DNA of 64,000 nucleotides. Source: Desulfuromonadaceae bacterium. GTDB lineage: Bacteria; Desulfobacterota; Desulfuromonadia; Geobacterales; Pseudopelobacteraceae. Both the position numbers and the translations under genes were made by a program. The notes below the pieces were generated by a model that worked only from the letters and a program-made list of their open reading frames with translations, did no database searches and had not been told where the DNA came from. The stretch covers positions 1 to 64,000 of the forward strand of contig JAQUIT010000012.1 of the NCBI GenBank assembly GCA_028681335.1, read 5' to 3'. How positions within the stretch are numbered: position 1 is the stretch's first letter; each line of letters opens with the position of its first letter. Positions 8,311 through 17,300 of the stretch are shown piece by piece.

Positions 8311-9720
8311 ATGAAAATCACCTTTAATGGCGCCGTTCATACCGTGACCGGTTCGCAACATCTGCTCGAGGTTAACGGCAAGACCATCATGCTCGATTGT
8401 GGCATGTTTCAGGGCAAGCGAAAGGAGTCCTTCGAGAAGAACCGTAGCGGCTTTTGCAAGGGCGAGAGCGTCGATTGCCTGATTCTTTCCCACGCGCACA
8501 TCGATCACTCGGGGCGCATCCCCTGCCTCGTCAGGAACGGCTTTAACGGCGATATCTTTTGCACGTCGGCAACCCGTGACCTGTCTGCAGTGATGCTTCT
8601 GGACAGCGCTTTTATCCAGGAAAAGGACGTTGAATACGTTAACCGGCGTCGCTCAAAGCAAGGAAAAAACCTCTTCGAACCGCTCTACACCAAGGCCGAT
8701 GTGGCCAAGGCCATGGATCAATTCGTCGGACTCAGCTACAACCGCCCCCGTCAGCTCTTTCCCGGCATCTCTCTCACCCTGGTGGATGCCGGCCACATGC
8801 TGGGCAGCGCCCACGTCATTCTCGACATCGATGAACAGAGCTCCGGCCAAAAACGCCGCCTCGTCTTCAGCGGCGATATCGGAAGAGCTGATATCCCCAT
8901 CATCCGTGACCCGGTCCCGATTAGCGACGGTGCCGATATCGTGATCATGGAGAGTACGTACGGCAACCGCTTGCACCCCGCCTACCCCGAGTCAGAGAAA
9001 GAGCTGGAGCGCATTGTCAATGAAACCGTCAACCGTGGCGGCTCGCTCCTGATTCCGGCCTTTGCCGTCGGCCGCACGCAGCAGCTTGTCTACGCCCTGC
9101 ATAAACTGCACAGCGCCCGGGCCATTCCCGATCTGCCGATCTTTATCGACAGCCCGCTGGCCACGCGCACGACCGATGTTTTCCGCCTTCATCCGGAGGT
9201 CTATGACGCCGAGATTTGCGAGTTCCTGCTGACCGATGACGACAAGAATCCGTTCGGTTTTGGCCGCCTCCAGTACACCCAATCGGTGGAGCAATCAAAG
9301 GCGCTTAACGGCTTGAAAACTCCGGCGGTTATCATCAGCTCCGGCGGCATGCTGGAGGGGGGCAGAATCCTCCATCATTTACGCAACCGCATCGAAGATC
9401 CGCGCAACACCATTCTCTTAACGAGCTGGCAGGCGCCCAACACCCTCGGCCGCCGACTCGTGGAAAACGAGAAGAGCGTCCTTATTTACGGCGAAGAGTT
9501 TCAGGTGCGTGCCAAGGTAGAGGTCCTGCCCGGCTTCTCCGGCCACGCCGACCGGGATGGACTTGTTAATTTCGTGCGAGTCATGAATAAGAAACCGCAC
9601 CAGACCTTTATTGTCCATGGCGAACAAGCCCCCTCCACAAGCCTGGCTGAAGCACTGCGCAGTGAACTCGGCCTCGAAAACGTGATCATTCCGGATGCCA
9701 TGAAAACATACGAGGTATGA
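8311..9720 (+). CDS. beta-CASP metallo-beta-lactamase-fold RNase
   Basis: A 469-residue cytosolic protein of the metallo-beta-lactamase/beta-CASP family, whose members cut RNA endo- or exonucleolytically with two zinc ions. Zinc-binding motif 2 is at residues 61-66 (HAHIDH). GHMLGSAHVI and FSGDIGR supply further ligands. The inserted beta-CASP domain begins near MESTYGNRLH and PAFAVGRTQ, SSGGMLEGG is visible, and the C-terminal FSGHAD and VHGE motifs are intact, so the enzyme should be active. It lacks the KH domain of CPSF-type homologues. Start 8311 has GGGGAG at 8296-8301; an ATG 24 bases upstream has none. Confidence 0.9.
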   Translation: MKITFNGAVHTVTGSQHLLEVNGKTIMLDCGMFQGKRKESFEKNRSGFCKGESVDCLILSHAHIDHSGRIPCLVRNGFNGDIFCTSATRDLSAVMLLDSAFIQEKDVEYVNRRRSKQGKNLFEPLYTKADVAKAMDQFVGLSYNRPRQLFPGISLTLVDAGHMLGSAHVILDIDEQSSGQKRRLVFSGDIGRADIPIIRDPVPISDGADIVIMESTYGNRLHPAYPESEKELERIVNETVNRGGSLLIPAFAVGRTQQLVYALHKLHSARAIPDLPIFIDSPLATRTTDVFRLHPEVYDAEICEFLLTDDDKNPFGFGRLQYTQSVEQSKALNGLKTPAVIISSGGMLEGGRILHHLRNRIEDPRNTILLTSWQAPNTLGRRLVENEKSVLIYGEEFQVRAKVEVLPGFSGHADRDGLVNFVRVMNKKPHQTFIVHGEQAPSTSLAEALRSELGLENVIIPDAMKTYEV

Positions 9721-9806
9721 TCGGAACCACATCCATAGATTCTCCCACGCGTACCGGCAGCCGGGCGGGAGCGGGCCACGAGCTGCAGAATTATTGTAAT
9801 CTGTTG

Positions 9807-9842
9807 TTGACACGCGCCTGTGCCCCGCTTACTTTTCTCCCA
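9807..9842 (+). promoter_or_regulatory. candidate sigma-70 promoter placing +1 at the start codon
   Basis: TTGACA at 9807-9812, a 17-base spacer and TACTTT at 9830-9835 would set the transcript start at about 9841-9843, directly on the ATG at 9842. No Shine-Dalgarno sequence precedes this ATG, so a leaderless mRNA is plausible. The -10 match is only moderate. Confidence 0.35.
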
Positions 9843-10324
9843 TGACCTCTATCGGACTCTTCTACCTTGTGCTGGTTGCAGCACTCTACGCTTTCTTTTA
9901 CCGCCGTTCGGCCGAGCGTACGGTGCAGAGCCTGCGAACCGCCGGTAAGGCGCTGCAGACCATGGCACCGTTGTTCGTCGGGATATTCGGCCTGATCGGC
10001 CTGTTCGAAGTTTTTGTCCCGCCGCAGCTGATCGAACGCTGGCTCGGCGCGACCAGCGGCTTTACCTCGCTGCTGATCGGCGGCGCCATCGGCGCGGTAG
10101 CCCTCGGCCCGCCCGCCGCAGCCTTTCCCCTCGCCGGCTCATTCCTGCAGGCTGGTGCCTGGCCGCCGGCAGTAGCAACCTTTATCGTCTGCTGGGTGTC
10201 GGTCGGGGTCGTCTCGCTGCCGGTTGAGGCGCACGTCTTTGGCTGGCGCTTTGCCCTGGCGCGCAACTCCATCACCTTCGTCGTCGCGCTCCTCATCGGC
10301 TTGATCGTCGGGAGCCTTGCATGA
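9842..10324 (+). CDS. half-size permease, first of a tandem pair
   Basis: A 160-residue protein with about five membrane helices, equal to one half of the two-fold symmetric permease family PF03773 (ArsP-like permeases). The core GAIGAVALGPPAAAFPLAGSF shows the family GP...FPL pattern, and the later SLPVEAHVFGWRFALAR segment recurs in the next gene. Full-length relatives carry both halves in one chain; here they are separate and probably form a heterodimer. Its stop overlaps the next start as ATGA, so translation is coupled. Substrate unknown. The start lacks a ribosome-binding site. Confidence 0.75.
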   Translation: MTSIGLFYLVLVAALYAFFYRRSAERTVQSLRTAGKALQTMAPLFVGIFGLIGLFEVFVPPQLIERWLGATSGFTSLLIGGAIGAVALGPPAAAFPLAGSFLQAGAWPPAVATFIVCWVSVGVVSLPVEAHVFGWRFALARNSITFVVALLIGLIVGSLA

Positions 10325-10863
10325 GCGGCCTCTTCTCCACACTCTGGTCCTGGCTGCGCAAGCAGGGGCTGCTGATGATGACGGCACTTCTCTACCTGTG
10401 GGCCTTCGCCGTTGACCCGCAACGCGCCCGCCTCGCCCTCGCCGCCGGTGGGCATACCCTGCTGTCGGTGGCGGTTCTGATCCTGGCGGTGATGGGACTG
10501 GTCGGACTGGTACAGGTCTGGACCAACCGTGATGCCATTGCCGGGCTGCTCGGCAAGGGGAGCGGTGTGCGCGCCCTGCTCCTCGCCGCCCTATGCGGCA
10601 CCCTGGTAATCGGCCCGCCCTACCTGATCTTCCCGTTGCTGATGAGCATCCGCCGCCAGGGTGCCCGCTGGGCGGTGATCGGCGCCGTCCTCGGCGCCTA
10701 TGCGGTAAAGCTGCCGATGATCCCGCTGGAGATCGGCTTCCTGGGCTGGCGTTTTTCCGTCATCCGCTCGCTCCTGACGATCCTCTTCTCCATCCCGATC
10801 GGCCTGATGGTCGAGTGGGTGATGGAGCGCGGCGAGAAGATGAGGCTCTTGCAAAAGCCTTAA
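10321..10863 (+). CDS. half-size permease, second of a tandem pair
   Basis: A 180-residue membrane protein paralogous to the preceding gene: ALCGTLVIGPPYLIFPLLMS and KLPMIPLEIGFLGWRFSVIR align with GAIGAVALGPPAAAFPL and SLPVEAHVFGWRFALAR upstream. It has an additional N-terminal helix (WLRKQGLLMMTALLYLWAFA). The four-base overlap with its partner points to stoichiometric synthesis. The two together would reconstitute a PF03773-type permease. A GC-rich hairpin with a T-rich tail follows at 10961-10994. Confidence 0.75.
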   Translation: MSGLFSTLWSWLRKQGLLMMTALLYLWAFAVDPQRARLALAAGGHTLLSVAVLILAVMGLVGLVQVWTNRDAIAGLLGKGSGVRALLLAALCGTLVIGPPYLIFPLLMSIRRQGARWAVIGAVLGAYAVKLPMIPLEIGFLGWRFSVIRSLLTILFSIPIGLMVEWVMERGEKMRLLQKP

Positions 10864-10960
10864 AATCTGACCCCCCCTCCATTGCCTAGAGGCACCTACT
10901 TCTGGTGACGGGTGGGGGTTGGGGGGTGGGTGAAGTTGCCATGTGCCTATTTCACGGCAA

Positions 10961-10994
10961 CCTCCCCCGCAAGGGGGGAGGGAACTTTTTATTT
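10961..10994 (+). terminator. Rho-independent terminator candidate
   Basis: CCTCCCCC (10961-10968), loop GCAA, and GGGGGAGG (10974-10981) form a perfect eight-pair stem, followed by GAACTTTTTATTTT. It lies downstream of the half-permease pair and just before the DUF2007 gene. The surrounding G-runs (10910-10930) are of unknown meaning. Confidence 0.55.
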
Positions 10995-11008
10995 TGCAAG
11001 AGGCTCAG

Positions 11009-11314
11009 ATGAAAACGGTTTACAGTGCTTCACACCTACCGCTGGTAAGCGTATTCAAAAGCATTCTGGAAGGATGTGGGATCAGCTGCCGGCTGAAAAA
11101 CGAATTTCTCTCTTCGGGCATGGGTGAAATCCCACCGATTGAATGCTGGCCGCAACTCTGCGTTGAGGATGAGGCTTATGAAGAGGCGAAGGGTATTATT
11201 GATGAAGCGCTTGCAGAGAAGCATCTGCAGGAGTGGAAATGTGATTCGTGTGGCGAAGTGATGGAAGGGCAATTCAGCGAATGCTGGAAATGCGGTACGA
11301 GTCATCTTTTGTAA
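11009..11314 (+). CDS. DUF2007-type protein with C-terminal zinc ribbon
   Basis: A 101-residue cytosolic protein. The first 65 residues (VYSASHLPLVSVFKSILEGCGI ... PQLCVEDEAYEEAKGII) match the DUF2007 putative signal-transducing domain. The C-terminus has a C-X2-C ... C-X2-C zinc ribbon (CDSCGEVMEG, CWKCGTSH). The start at 11009 follows AAGAGG; a longer frame from 10943 would run through the terminator hairpin. Function unknown; zinc binding is inferred from the cysteines. Confidence 0.75.
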   Translation: MKTVYSASHLPLVSVFKSILEGCGISCRLKNEFLSSGMGEIPPIECWPQLCVEDEAYEEAKGIIDEALAEKHLQEWKCDSCGEVMEGQFSECWKCGTSHLL

Positions 11315-11364
11315 AATCAAGCAGGCTTGATAAACTAAATCATCGTTAAAACAGGGGTCAGTCC

Positions 11365-12162
11365 ATGTTTCATTGGCTTCGCGACCATCGACGCGACGAG
11401 TTGCGTAACCGTCCGTTCCCTCCTGAGTGGGAGGAGTTACTGCGTACAAACGTATCCCACTACTGCATGCTTTACGACGCTGAGCGCACCGAGTTACGCG
11501 CGTTAATGCAGGTTTTCATTGAGGAAAAACAGTGGGAGGGATGCGGCGGTCTCGAACTCAATGACGAAATTATCGTCACCATCGCAGCCCAGGCTTGCAT
11601 CCTGCTGCTCGGGCTGCCGCACAACTACTATCGCAACGTTGAGTCAATCCTTGTCTATCCGTCTGCGGTTATACCGCCGCCACATACTCCCGGCGTCTTT
11701 GAACAGGTCAACGCTCCTTTGGATGGGCCGGTTCCGCTCGTTGGCCAGGCGTTCTCCACAGGCCCGGTGATACTTGTATGGGACTCTGTTCTCCACGGCG
11801 CGCGTCACCCCCAGCTTGGCCATAACGTTGTCTACCACGAGTTTGCGCACAAACTTGACATGCTTGACGGAGCGGCCGATGGTACGCCGCCTCTTGCCGC
11901 AGAACAACTTGCCGAATGGGTTGCCGTCTGTTCAAGAGAATTTCTCCGTTTGCGCAACCTCGCCGAAAAAGGGCAGAAAACGTTTCTTGACAGCTACGGT
12001 ACAAAAAACGAAGCTGAGTTTTTTGCTGTTGCCACCGAGGAGTTTTTTGATCGCCCGCTTGCACTGCAAGAGCACGCCCCTGATCTTTATCAGCTCCTCA
12101 GCACCTACTACCGGCAGGAACCGGCTGAGCGGGTACATTTCACCTGCCCCGTGCAAAGCTAG
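11365..12162 (+). CDS. mtfA: M90 family zinc peptidase (MtfA-like)
   Basis: A 265-residue cytosolic protein of the M90 peptidase family, whose E. coli member MtfA binds the glucose repressor Mlc and is an aminopeptidase. The zinc site HEFAH lies at residues 158-162 and the downstream Glu-rich EAEFFAVATEEFF supplies the third ligand. The N-terminal FPPEWEELLRTNVSHY and central YRNVESILVYPSAV segments are typical, and length matches the family. AGGGG precedes the ATG. Whether it acts on a sugar-system regulator here is unknown. Confidence 0.85.
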   Translation: MFHWLRDHRRDELRNRPFPPEWEELLRTNVSHYCMLYDAERTELRALMQVFIEEKQWEGCGGLELNDEIIVTIAAQACILLLGLPHNYYRNVESILVYPSAVIPPPHTPGVFEQVNAPLDGPVPLVGQAFSTGPVILVWDSVLHGARHPQLGHNVVYHEFAHKLDMLDGAADGTPPLAAEQLAEWVAVCSREFLRLRNLAEKGQKTFLDSYGTKNEAEFFAVATEEFFDRPLALQEHAPDLYQLLSTYYRQEPAERVHFTCPVQS

Positions 12163-12183
12163 CTAATCCCAGGAGGTATTTAT

Positions 12184-12684
12184 ATGATCCGGCAGAGTCA
12201 GCACTTGAAGGTAGTATTATTTGGTTTATTTTTTATTGCCCTGCCCGCATGCTTTCTCCACCCTGCTTTAGCATCGGCAGAGCCCACTCTTTCAAAAGGG
12301 CAAACTCTCTATGTACCGGTCTATTCAAACATTTTCAGTGCCCCGAAAAAAGTTCAGTTCAATTTGGCAACAATTCTGAGCATTCGCAATACGGACATGT
12401 CAACTCCGATCACTATCCTTGCTGCTGATTACTATGATACCAAAGGGAAAATTGTCAGAAAATATTTCCGGAAACCTGTAATGCTGGCCCCTTTGGAATC
12501 AACCGATATTTATATTCCGGAAGAGGATACCGCTGGCGGCACCGGTGCCAACTTCATCGTGAGCTGGAGTGCGCAAAAAAACGTAAACGCGCCCATTGTA
12601 GAAGCTTTGATGATTGGCATGAAATCAGGGCAAGGCATTTCTTTTGTGAGCCCAAGCCAGGTAATTAAAGTGACGGATCGTTAG
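12184..12684 (+). CDS. exported DUF3124 protein
   Basis: A 166-residue secreted or periplasmic protein. The signal peptide spans about residues 1-31 (cleavage near ALASAEP). The mature part has the DUF3124 pattern: GQTLYVPVYSNIF, LSIRNTDMSTPITILAADYYD and a C-terminal EALMIGMKSGQGISFVS. It is probably a single beta-sandwich; function unknown. A perfect AGGAGGT at 12171-12177 predicts strong translation. It follows the M90 gene by 21 bases and may share its transcript. Confidence 0.8.
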   Translation: MIRQSQHLKVVLFGLFFIALPACFLHPALASAEPTLSKGQTLYVPVYSNIFSAPKKVQFNLATILSIRNTDMSTPITILAADYYDTKGKIVRKYFRKPVMLAPLESTDIYIPEEDTAGGTGANFIVSWSAQKNVNAPIVEALMIGMKSGQGISFVSPSQVIKVTDR

Positions 12685-12751
12685 AACTGACTTTATCTAT
12701 CAATTGCCGTCCCCTTTGCTACTGCACCTCACTTTCAAACAAGGAGTCATT

Positions 12752-13486
12752 ATGAACCGTTACCTGCTTTTCCCCGTCCTGCTGGCATCCCTGCTGGCAC
12801 TCTCTCCGGCTTCATCAGAGGCCGGTTTTCTGAATGATATGATGAAAAACCTTACCGTGCCGCCGGCAGCAACCGCCAAACTTGATGACGCCACGGTTAT
12901 CAAAGGCCTTAAAGAAGCACTCGCGACCGGCACCGCCAATGCAGTCACTGCGGTATCGCAGACAGATGGATATTTCGGCAACCAGCTGATTAAAATCCCG
13001 GTGCCGGACAAGTTACGACCAGCTGCCTCCCTGCTGAACAAGTTCGGCTTCCGTCAGGACGTAGATGAATTTGTCCTCGCCATGAACCGCGCTGCGGAGA
13101 AAGCCGCCCCCAATGCCAAAAAACATTTCATATCGGCACTCCAAGCGATGACTATCGAGGATGCCCAGAAAATCCTGCAGGGGGGCAACACCTCTGCTAC
13201 CGAGTATTTCAGAGAGAAAACCGCAAAGAGCATCTTCGCCGAATTCAAACCGGTTGTTTCATCAAGCCTGCAGAATGTCGGGGCTGTGCAGAGTTACCGC
13301 CAGATGGCGGAGAGCTTCAAAACAATACCATTTGCCGGCAGCCTTGCTGATGTTGATCTGGATGATTATGCCACAAATAAAGCCGTGGAGGGACTCTTTG
13401 CGATGATCGGCACAGAGGAGAAGAAGATCAGAACCGACCCTGCAGCACGCGGCACCGAGTTGCTCAAGAAGGTTTTCGGGAAATAA
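12752..13486 (+). CDS. exported DUF4197 protein
   Basis: A 244-residue protein with a signal peptide (cleavage after SSEAG, about residue 22) and an all-helical mature region typical of DUF4197: TVIKGLKEALATGTANAV, DGYFGNQLIKIPVPDKL, then ALQAMTIEDAQKILQGG and TEYFREKT. The family is exported in many Gram-negative bacteria and has no known role. Start 12752 follows AAGGAG; the frame upstream to 12704 is not part of the gene. Confidence 0.85.
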   Translation: MNRYLLFPVLLASLLALSPASSEAGFLNDMMKNLTVPPAATAKLDDATVIKGLKEALATGTANAVTAVSQTDGYFGNQLIKIPVPDKLRPAASLLNKFGFRQDVDEFVLAMNRAAEKAAPNAKKHFISALQAMTIEDAQKILQGGNTSATEYFREKTAKSIFAEFKPVVSSSLQNVGAVQSYRQMAESFKTIPFAGSLADVDLDDYATNKAVEGLFAMIGTEEKKIRTDPAARGTELLKKVFGK

Positions 13487-13582
13487 TGCCGGGACGGCTG
13501 CGTTCTGTGGTGGTTTTGCCAGGAACCGGCAGGCATACGATTGAGAGGTAAAGGAAGTGCGCTGAAACAGCCACACCGGCGA

Positions 13583-14323
13583 TCAGATCTTGATATTCAG
13601 CGCATTACCACTCTCCGGCAGCACCTGATACGCCTGCATCTGTGGCGGCAGATCCGCTACCGGACCACCCTTGTCTCCGGCCTGGTGCAGCTTGCGCTGC
13701 ACCATGGCACGCACTGTCCGGTAGAGCCGTTTCAAATCTTCAACCGTTTCCTTCAGCGCCCGATCCTGGTCATGTACTTCCTTGGTCTTGGCAGCTTGTT
13801 GCGTGTTCGTGTCAAAACTGTTGGATTGGGGCGAAGAATCTGCCGTTGATTGTTCCTGCTCTTCCGGGTCGCTGCCACTATCTGCTCCAGCACGGATGGG
13901 CGCATCCTCTGAAACGGCTGCATCAGCTACCGTTACCTGCGGCTCTGTAGTTGTTGCAACGTCGCTGGACACGGTAACAGAACTACCACCTTCGGCCTTT
14001 AACGAGGCCAGCTGCGACGCGATCTGCTTCAGCTCAGCTTTCAAGTTCTTCAGTGCGGACGGACTCATGAACGGGATCATCTGTTTCAACATCTTCAGCC
14101 GTTCTTTCAGCATAGAGGCTTTTTCTGTCTTGTTTTGCCGATCAGAAGTCTTCTTGTCCGGGAAACTTTTCAATGTGGCCCGCGCATCAGCCAACCTCTT
14201 CATCTGCTGTTCGTAATACTCATCCGTACGTGAAGTGTCTGCAGACTTCAGGACGTTGGCAAGGTCCCGCTCTGCTTTAGTAAACGGCACGTTGTATTGT
14301 TTAAGTATGCTTGAAAGTTCCAT
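13583..14323 (-). CDS. unrecognised soluble coiled-coil protein
   Basis: A 246-residue hydrophilic protein with no signal peptide or membrane helix. Residues about 15-115 are predicted helical, rich in Lys, Leu and Glu (KERLKMLKQMIPFMSPSALK). Residues 120-180 are a low-complexity linker of Ser, Thr, Ala and Asp. A second helical patch and a Pro-rich tail (QVLPESGNALNIKI) end it. GGAGG sits before the ATG. I do not recognise it. It is convergent with the DUF4197 gene and divergent from the amidase gene. Confidence 0.55.
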   Translation of the reverse strand: MELSSILKQYNVPFTKAERDLANVLKSADTSRTDEYYEQQMKRLADARATLKSFPDKKTSDRQNKTEKASMLKERLKMLKQMIPFMSPSALKNLKAELKQIASQLASLKAEGGSSVTVSSDVATTTEPQVTVADAAVSEDAPIRAGADSGSDPEEQEQSTADSSPQSNSFDTNTQQAAKTKEVHDQDRALKETVEDLKRLYRTVRAMVQRKLHQAGDKGGPVADLPPQMQAYQVLPESGNALNIKI

Positions 14324-14532
14324 GCAGTCATCCTCCGAATGCGCTCCACAGTACCCTTATCGGCAAAAAGACGGCTGGATGAAGCACTCTTTAAAATCAC
14401 GGAGGCACAACAGCACGGAAAATGTACCGGAATGTAGCCATGGACTTGCCAGGCAACAGAAACTCAATTACTATCGCAAAATCCGTATTTGATGCAAGAA
14501 GAGCTGCCGTCGGCAGTAGAGAAGGAGTTTTT

Positions 14533-15306
14533 ATGACCATTACCGCCGCCGCCATTCAGTTTAATGTCACACAGGGTGATGTGGACGCCAACCTGACGTA
14601 TGTTCGCGAGGCTCTTCCCCGCGTAGCAGCACAGGGGGCGAACCTGGCCGTACTGCCGGAGATGTGGTCAAGCGGCTTTGCCTACAGGGATTTGAACCGC
14701 TTGGCCCTGCGTACGGAGGGGATTGTAGCCGAACTGCTGGAGCTGTCTGCCCGGCTTAAACTGGTGATCGTCGGCAGCATGCCGGAACCGCATGGCGACA
14801 AGGTGTTTAATACGGTGTATGTCGTCGACAACGGCAGGCTGGCCGGCAAGTACCGCAAGATCCACCTCTTCTCGCTGCTGGGTGAGGACCGCGCCTTTTC
14901 CGGTGGCGATTCATGGCTGCTGGCTGATACTTCAATCGGCAAGGTGGGGGTCATTATCTGCTACGACCTGCGTTTTCCCGAGCTTACCCGGCGTCTGGCG
15001 GTGGAGGGAGCCCAGGTGATCTGCGTGCCGGCCCAGTGGCCCAAGCCGCGTCAGGAACACTGGCGCACGCTACTCCGGGCACGGGCTATCGAAAATCAGC
15101 TCTTCGTTGTCGCCTGCAACACCTGCGGGACGGTCGGAAAACTGGATTTTTTCGGCATGAGCATGATTATCGACCCAAAGGGGGACCTGCTGGCCGAGGG
15201 GGGAGAGAGTGACGTGGAAATCATCGCCGAGCTTGACCTGCAAGCCATGAACGACTGGCGGGCGCAGATTCCCTGCTTCAACGACCGCAGGCCGGAGTGT
15301 TATTAA
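14533..15306 (+). CDS. nitrilase-superfamily omega-amidase-like hydrolase
   Basis: A 257-residue cytosolic enzyme of the carbon-nitrogen hydrolase superfamily, which cleaves non-peptide C-N bonds through a Glu-Lys-Cys triad. The triad is visible: E43 in LPEMWSSG, K109 in KYRKIHLF and C143 in IICYDLRFPE. Sequence around the triad resembles omega-amidases (NIT2/YafV-like), which hydrolyse alpha-ketoglutaramate or ketosuccinamate; exact substrate cannot be set by eye. Start 14533 follows AAGGAG at 14522-14527. Confidence 0.85.
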   Translation: MTITAAAIQFNVTQGDVDANLTYVREALPRVAAQGANLAVLPEMWSSGFAYRDLNRLALRTEGIVAELLELSARLKLVIVGSMPEPHGDKVFNTVYVVDNGRLAGKYRKIHLFSLLGEDRAFSGGDSWLLADTSIGKVGVIICYDLRFPELTRRLAVEGAQVICVPAQWPKPRQEHWRTLLRARAIENQLFVVACNTCGTVGKLDFFGMSMIIDPKGDLLAEGGESDVEIIAELDLQAMNDWRAQIPCFNDRRPECY

Positions 15307-15324
15307 ACCGTAAAAAACAGTTAA

Positions 15325-15443
15325 CCGTCGATACACGCCGACAAAATCAAAAACTTAAAGTAAATCCTAGTTTAACCGGAAAGTTTAGTCATTTTTCAGT
15401 TTGAAGCTTGGTTTTATCTGCGTTCATCGGCGTGTTCGGCGGT
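15325..15443. repeat. dispersed inverted-repeat element, copy 1
   Basis: The right end (15421-15443, starting CGTTCATCGGCGTGTTCGGC) is identical over 23 bases to 24106-24128. Its reverse complement is imperfectly repeated at 15325-15343 (ACCGTCGATACACGCCGAC), so the unit is a roughly 120-bp inverted-repeat element between two convergent genes. It encodes nothing and may form a long hairpin that ends both transcripts. Confidence 0.5.
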
Positions 15444-15472
15444 AAAATGCTGTCGTGAATCAAACCGTCTTT

Positions 15473-16372
15473 TCACACATGCAGCTTCTTCAACAGTTCC
15501 GGATGGTGCAACGAATTACGCAGCGTACTCCTCACCATTTCAACCTCTCTGAACCCTTCTTCCTTCGACATGAAACCACTCTTGTAGCGCAGGCGCAGTT
15601 TTTTGCGCATAACGTCGGCGGCGGCCAGGGCCTTCTCTCCGGTCGGGTCCACCCGGAGGAATTTCGAAGCATCAGGATCGTTCAAAAAGTCGAAGATTGC
15701 CTCCCGCGCCAACACCATATACTCGTCCCGGTCACTCTCCGCCAGCTGATAATGTGACCTTCTGGAGAGAGTCTGCATAACCTTCTGCAAACGTTCCACG
15801 CGTGACAGCATTATGATGGAATTAAAAATCCGCTTATTGGTGCCGAACGAGAAGATGGTTGTTGTCAGCACAGTGCGCAACAACAAGTCGTTGCCCCGCT
15901 GATTAGCCCGGCAGACGGCGTGCGCTTTACGCCAGACCTCCTTCTCCACAAACTCCTCGAAACGCATCTCCCAATAGGCATGTTTCATTGTTATAGCCGC
16001 AAACGAGCGGATGATCTTGTAGGGAACGAAGTAGTTGTGGGCAACCGTGTCCGCCGCCAGATGGCAGAGGTAGCCATAGGCGCAGGCGCGCTGATGGTCG
16101 GTTTTAGCCTCTTTCAGCAGCGTCTTGCCGATACCCCAGCGGTGGCAGTGGAGCAGATGGTGGGTGTATTTTTTACCGACCGTAATGTCGGGAGCGAGAC
16201 AGCCGTAGAGAAAATCTTTCGGATGGGCCGTCAGGAGCGCAGCGATATCACCGGCAAGCAGCTGCGGATTGGCCAGCACCTGCATCCCCAGCTGCGTATG
16301 AATCCCCCCGCCCCAGGCCAGTGCATCGGTCGGAAGCAGAATTGCCGCAAGGACGATTAACAGATAAATCAT
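15473..16372 (-). CDS. exported zinc-dependent phospholipase C-like protein
   Basis: A 299-residue protein with a signal peptide (cleavage near DALA, residue 19) directly followed by WGGGIH, where the mature N-terminal Trp would be a zinc ligand as in bacterial phospholipase C/P1 nucleases (PF00882). Further His and Asp residues occur in HLLHCHRWG and YLCHLAADTVAHNYFVP. This points to a periplasmic hydrolase on phospholipids or phosphodiesters; substrate not certain. Its 3' end faces the dispersed repeat at 15325-15443. Confidence 0.75.
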   Translation of the reverse strand: MIYLLIVLAAILLPTDALAWGGGIHTQLGMQVLANPQLLAGDIAALLTAHPKDFLYGCLAPDITVGKKYTHHLLHCHRWGIGKTLLKEAKTDHQRACAYGYLCHLAADTVAHNYFVPYKIIRSFAAITMKHAYWEMRFEEFVEKEVWRKAHAVCRANQRGNDLLLRTVLTTTIFSFGTNKRIFNSIIMLSRVERLQKVMQTLSRRSHYQLAESDRDEYMVLAREAIFDFLNDPDASKFLRVDPTGEKALAAADVMRKKLRLRYKSGFMSKEEGFREVEMVRSTLRNSLHHPELLKKLHV

Positions 16373-16480
16373 GGAGTTCTTTCTTTTGACACGCTTGGTG
16401 CTTACTGGTAGATTCTGCTCTTGATACTACGCCACATTATACTACGATGCATTTAAAATTAACAGGCAGGAGCAGCTCCC

Positions 16481-17278
16481 GTGACCACACATTCACCCCG
16501 GCATTCCGTTCAATCGCATCTGGCGGCATCGCTTACGGCCTACCTGGAAGATCTTCAGGAAAGCGGCCTGGACGGCATTCCATTGGAGTTGATGACGGCA
16601 ACGACAGCAGCGATGCCCCCGTTGCACCACACCGCTCCTGCGGGACAGGGCAAAGAGAGCGCAATGAATGACGAGCCGGTCGTAGTAGAGAAGCATGAGT
16701 CCCTTGAACAGATCAGAAAAAGCCTTGGGGAGTGCCAACGCTGTAAGTTGGGAGCCACCCGGAAAAGCCTGGTATTCGGCGTCGGTAATCCCACGGCACG
16801 GCTGGTTTTTGTCGGCGAAGGGCCGGGGGCTGACGAGGATACGCAGGGAGAACCGTTTGTCGGCGACGCCGGCAAAATGCTGAACCGCATCATCGCCGCG
16901 ATGGAGCTTACCCGCGAGGAGGTTTACATCTGCAACGTAGTCAAGTGCCGTCCGCCGCAGAACCGGCCGCCGGAAGCTGATGAAGTCACCACCTGTTCGC
17001 CGTTCCTGCTGCGCCAGATCCAGTCGATCAAACCGGAGGTGATTGTCGCACTCGGCAGTTCCGCCGCCCAGGCGCTCTTGCAGATAAAAGTGCCTATCTC
17101 CAAGCTGCGCGGCAAGTTTCACGACTTTCACGGCATTCCGCTCATGCCGACCTATCATCCGTCATACCTGCTCCGCACCGGCGGCAATTCCGACTCGTTC
17201 TGGAGCGTCTGGGAGGACATGACTCAGGTGCTGCAGCTCCTTAAACTACCGGTCCCGAATAAAAGCAGAAACAAGTAG
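16481..17278 (+). CDS. family-4 uracil-DNA glycosylase
   Basis: A 265-residue cytosolic repair enzyme that removes uracil from DNA. The [4Fe-4S] ligands appear as C85-X2-C88 and C156-X15-C172. The catalytic pocket motif [17 protein letters not shown] (residues 112-128) and the C-terminal HPSYLLR are those of family 4 (UdgB/thermophilic type). About 75 residues precede the catalytic domain, longer than the shortest homologues and of low complexity. GTG is the start codon, preceded by AGGAG at 16468-16472. The CCA-type gene follows after 22 bases. Confidence 0.92.
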   Translation: MTTHSPRHSVQSHLAASLTAYLEDLQESGLDGIPLELMTATTAAMPPLHHTAPAGQGKESAMNDEPVVVEKHESLEQIRKSLGECQRCKLGATRKSLVFGVGNPTARLVFVGEGPGADEDTQGEPFVGDAGKMLNRIIAAMELTREEVYICNVVKCRPPQNRPPEADEVTTCSPFLLRQIQSIKPEVIVALGSSAAQALLQIKVPISKLRGKFHDFHGIPLMPTYHPSYLLRTGGNSDSFWSVWEDMTQVLQLLKLPVPNKSRNK

Positions 17279-17300
17279 AGAGCGGGCACACTCCTTCTCA

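Noticed and set aside
9807..10324. Fusion of the two half-permeases by a frameshift
   Set aside because: ATGA overlap and separate complete half-folds indicate two genes, not a broken single gene.
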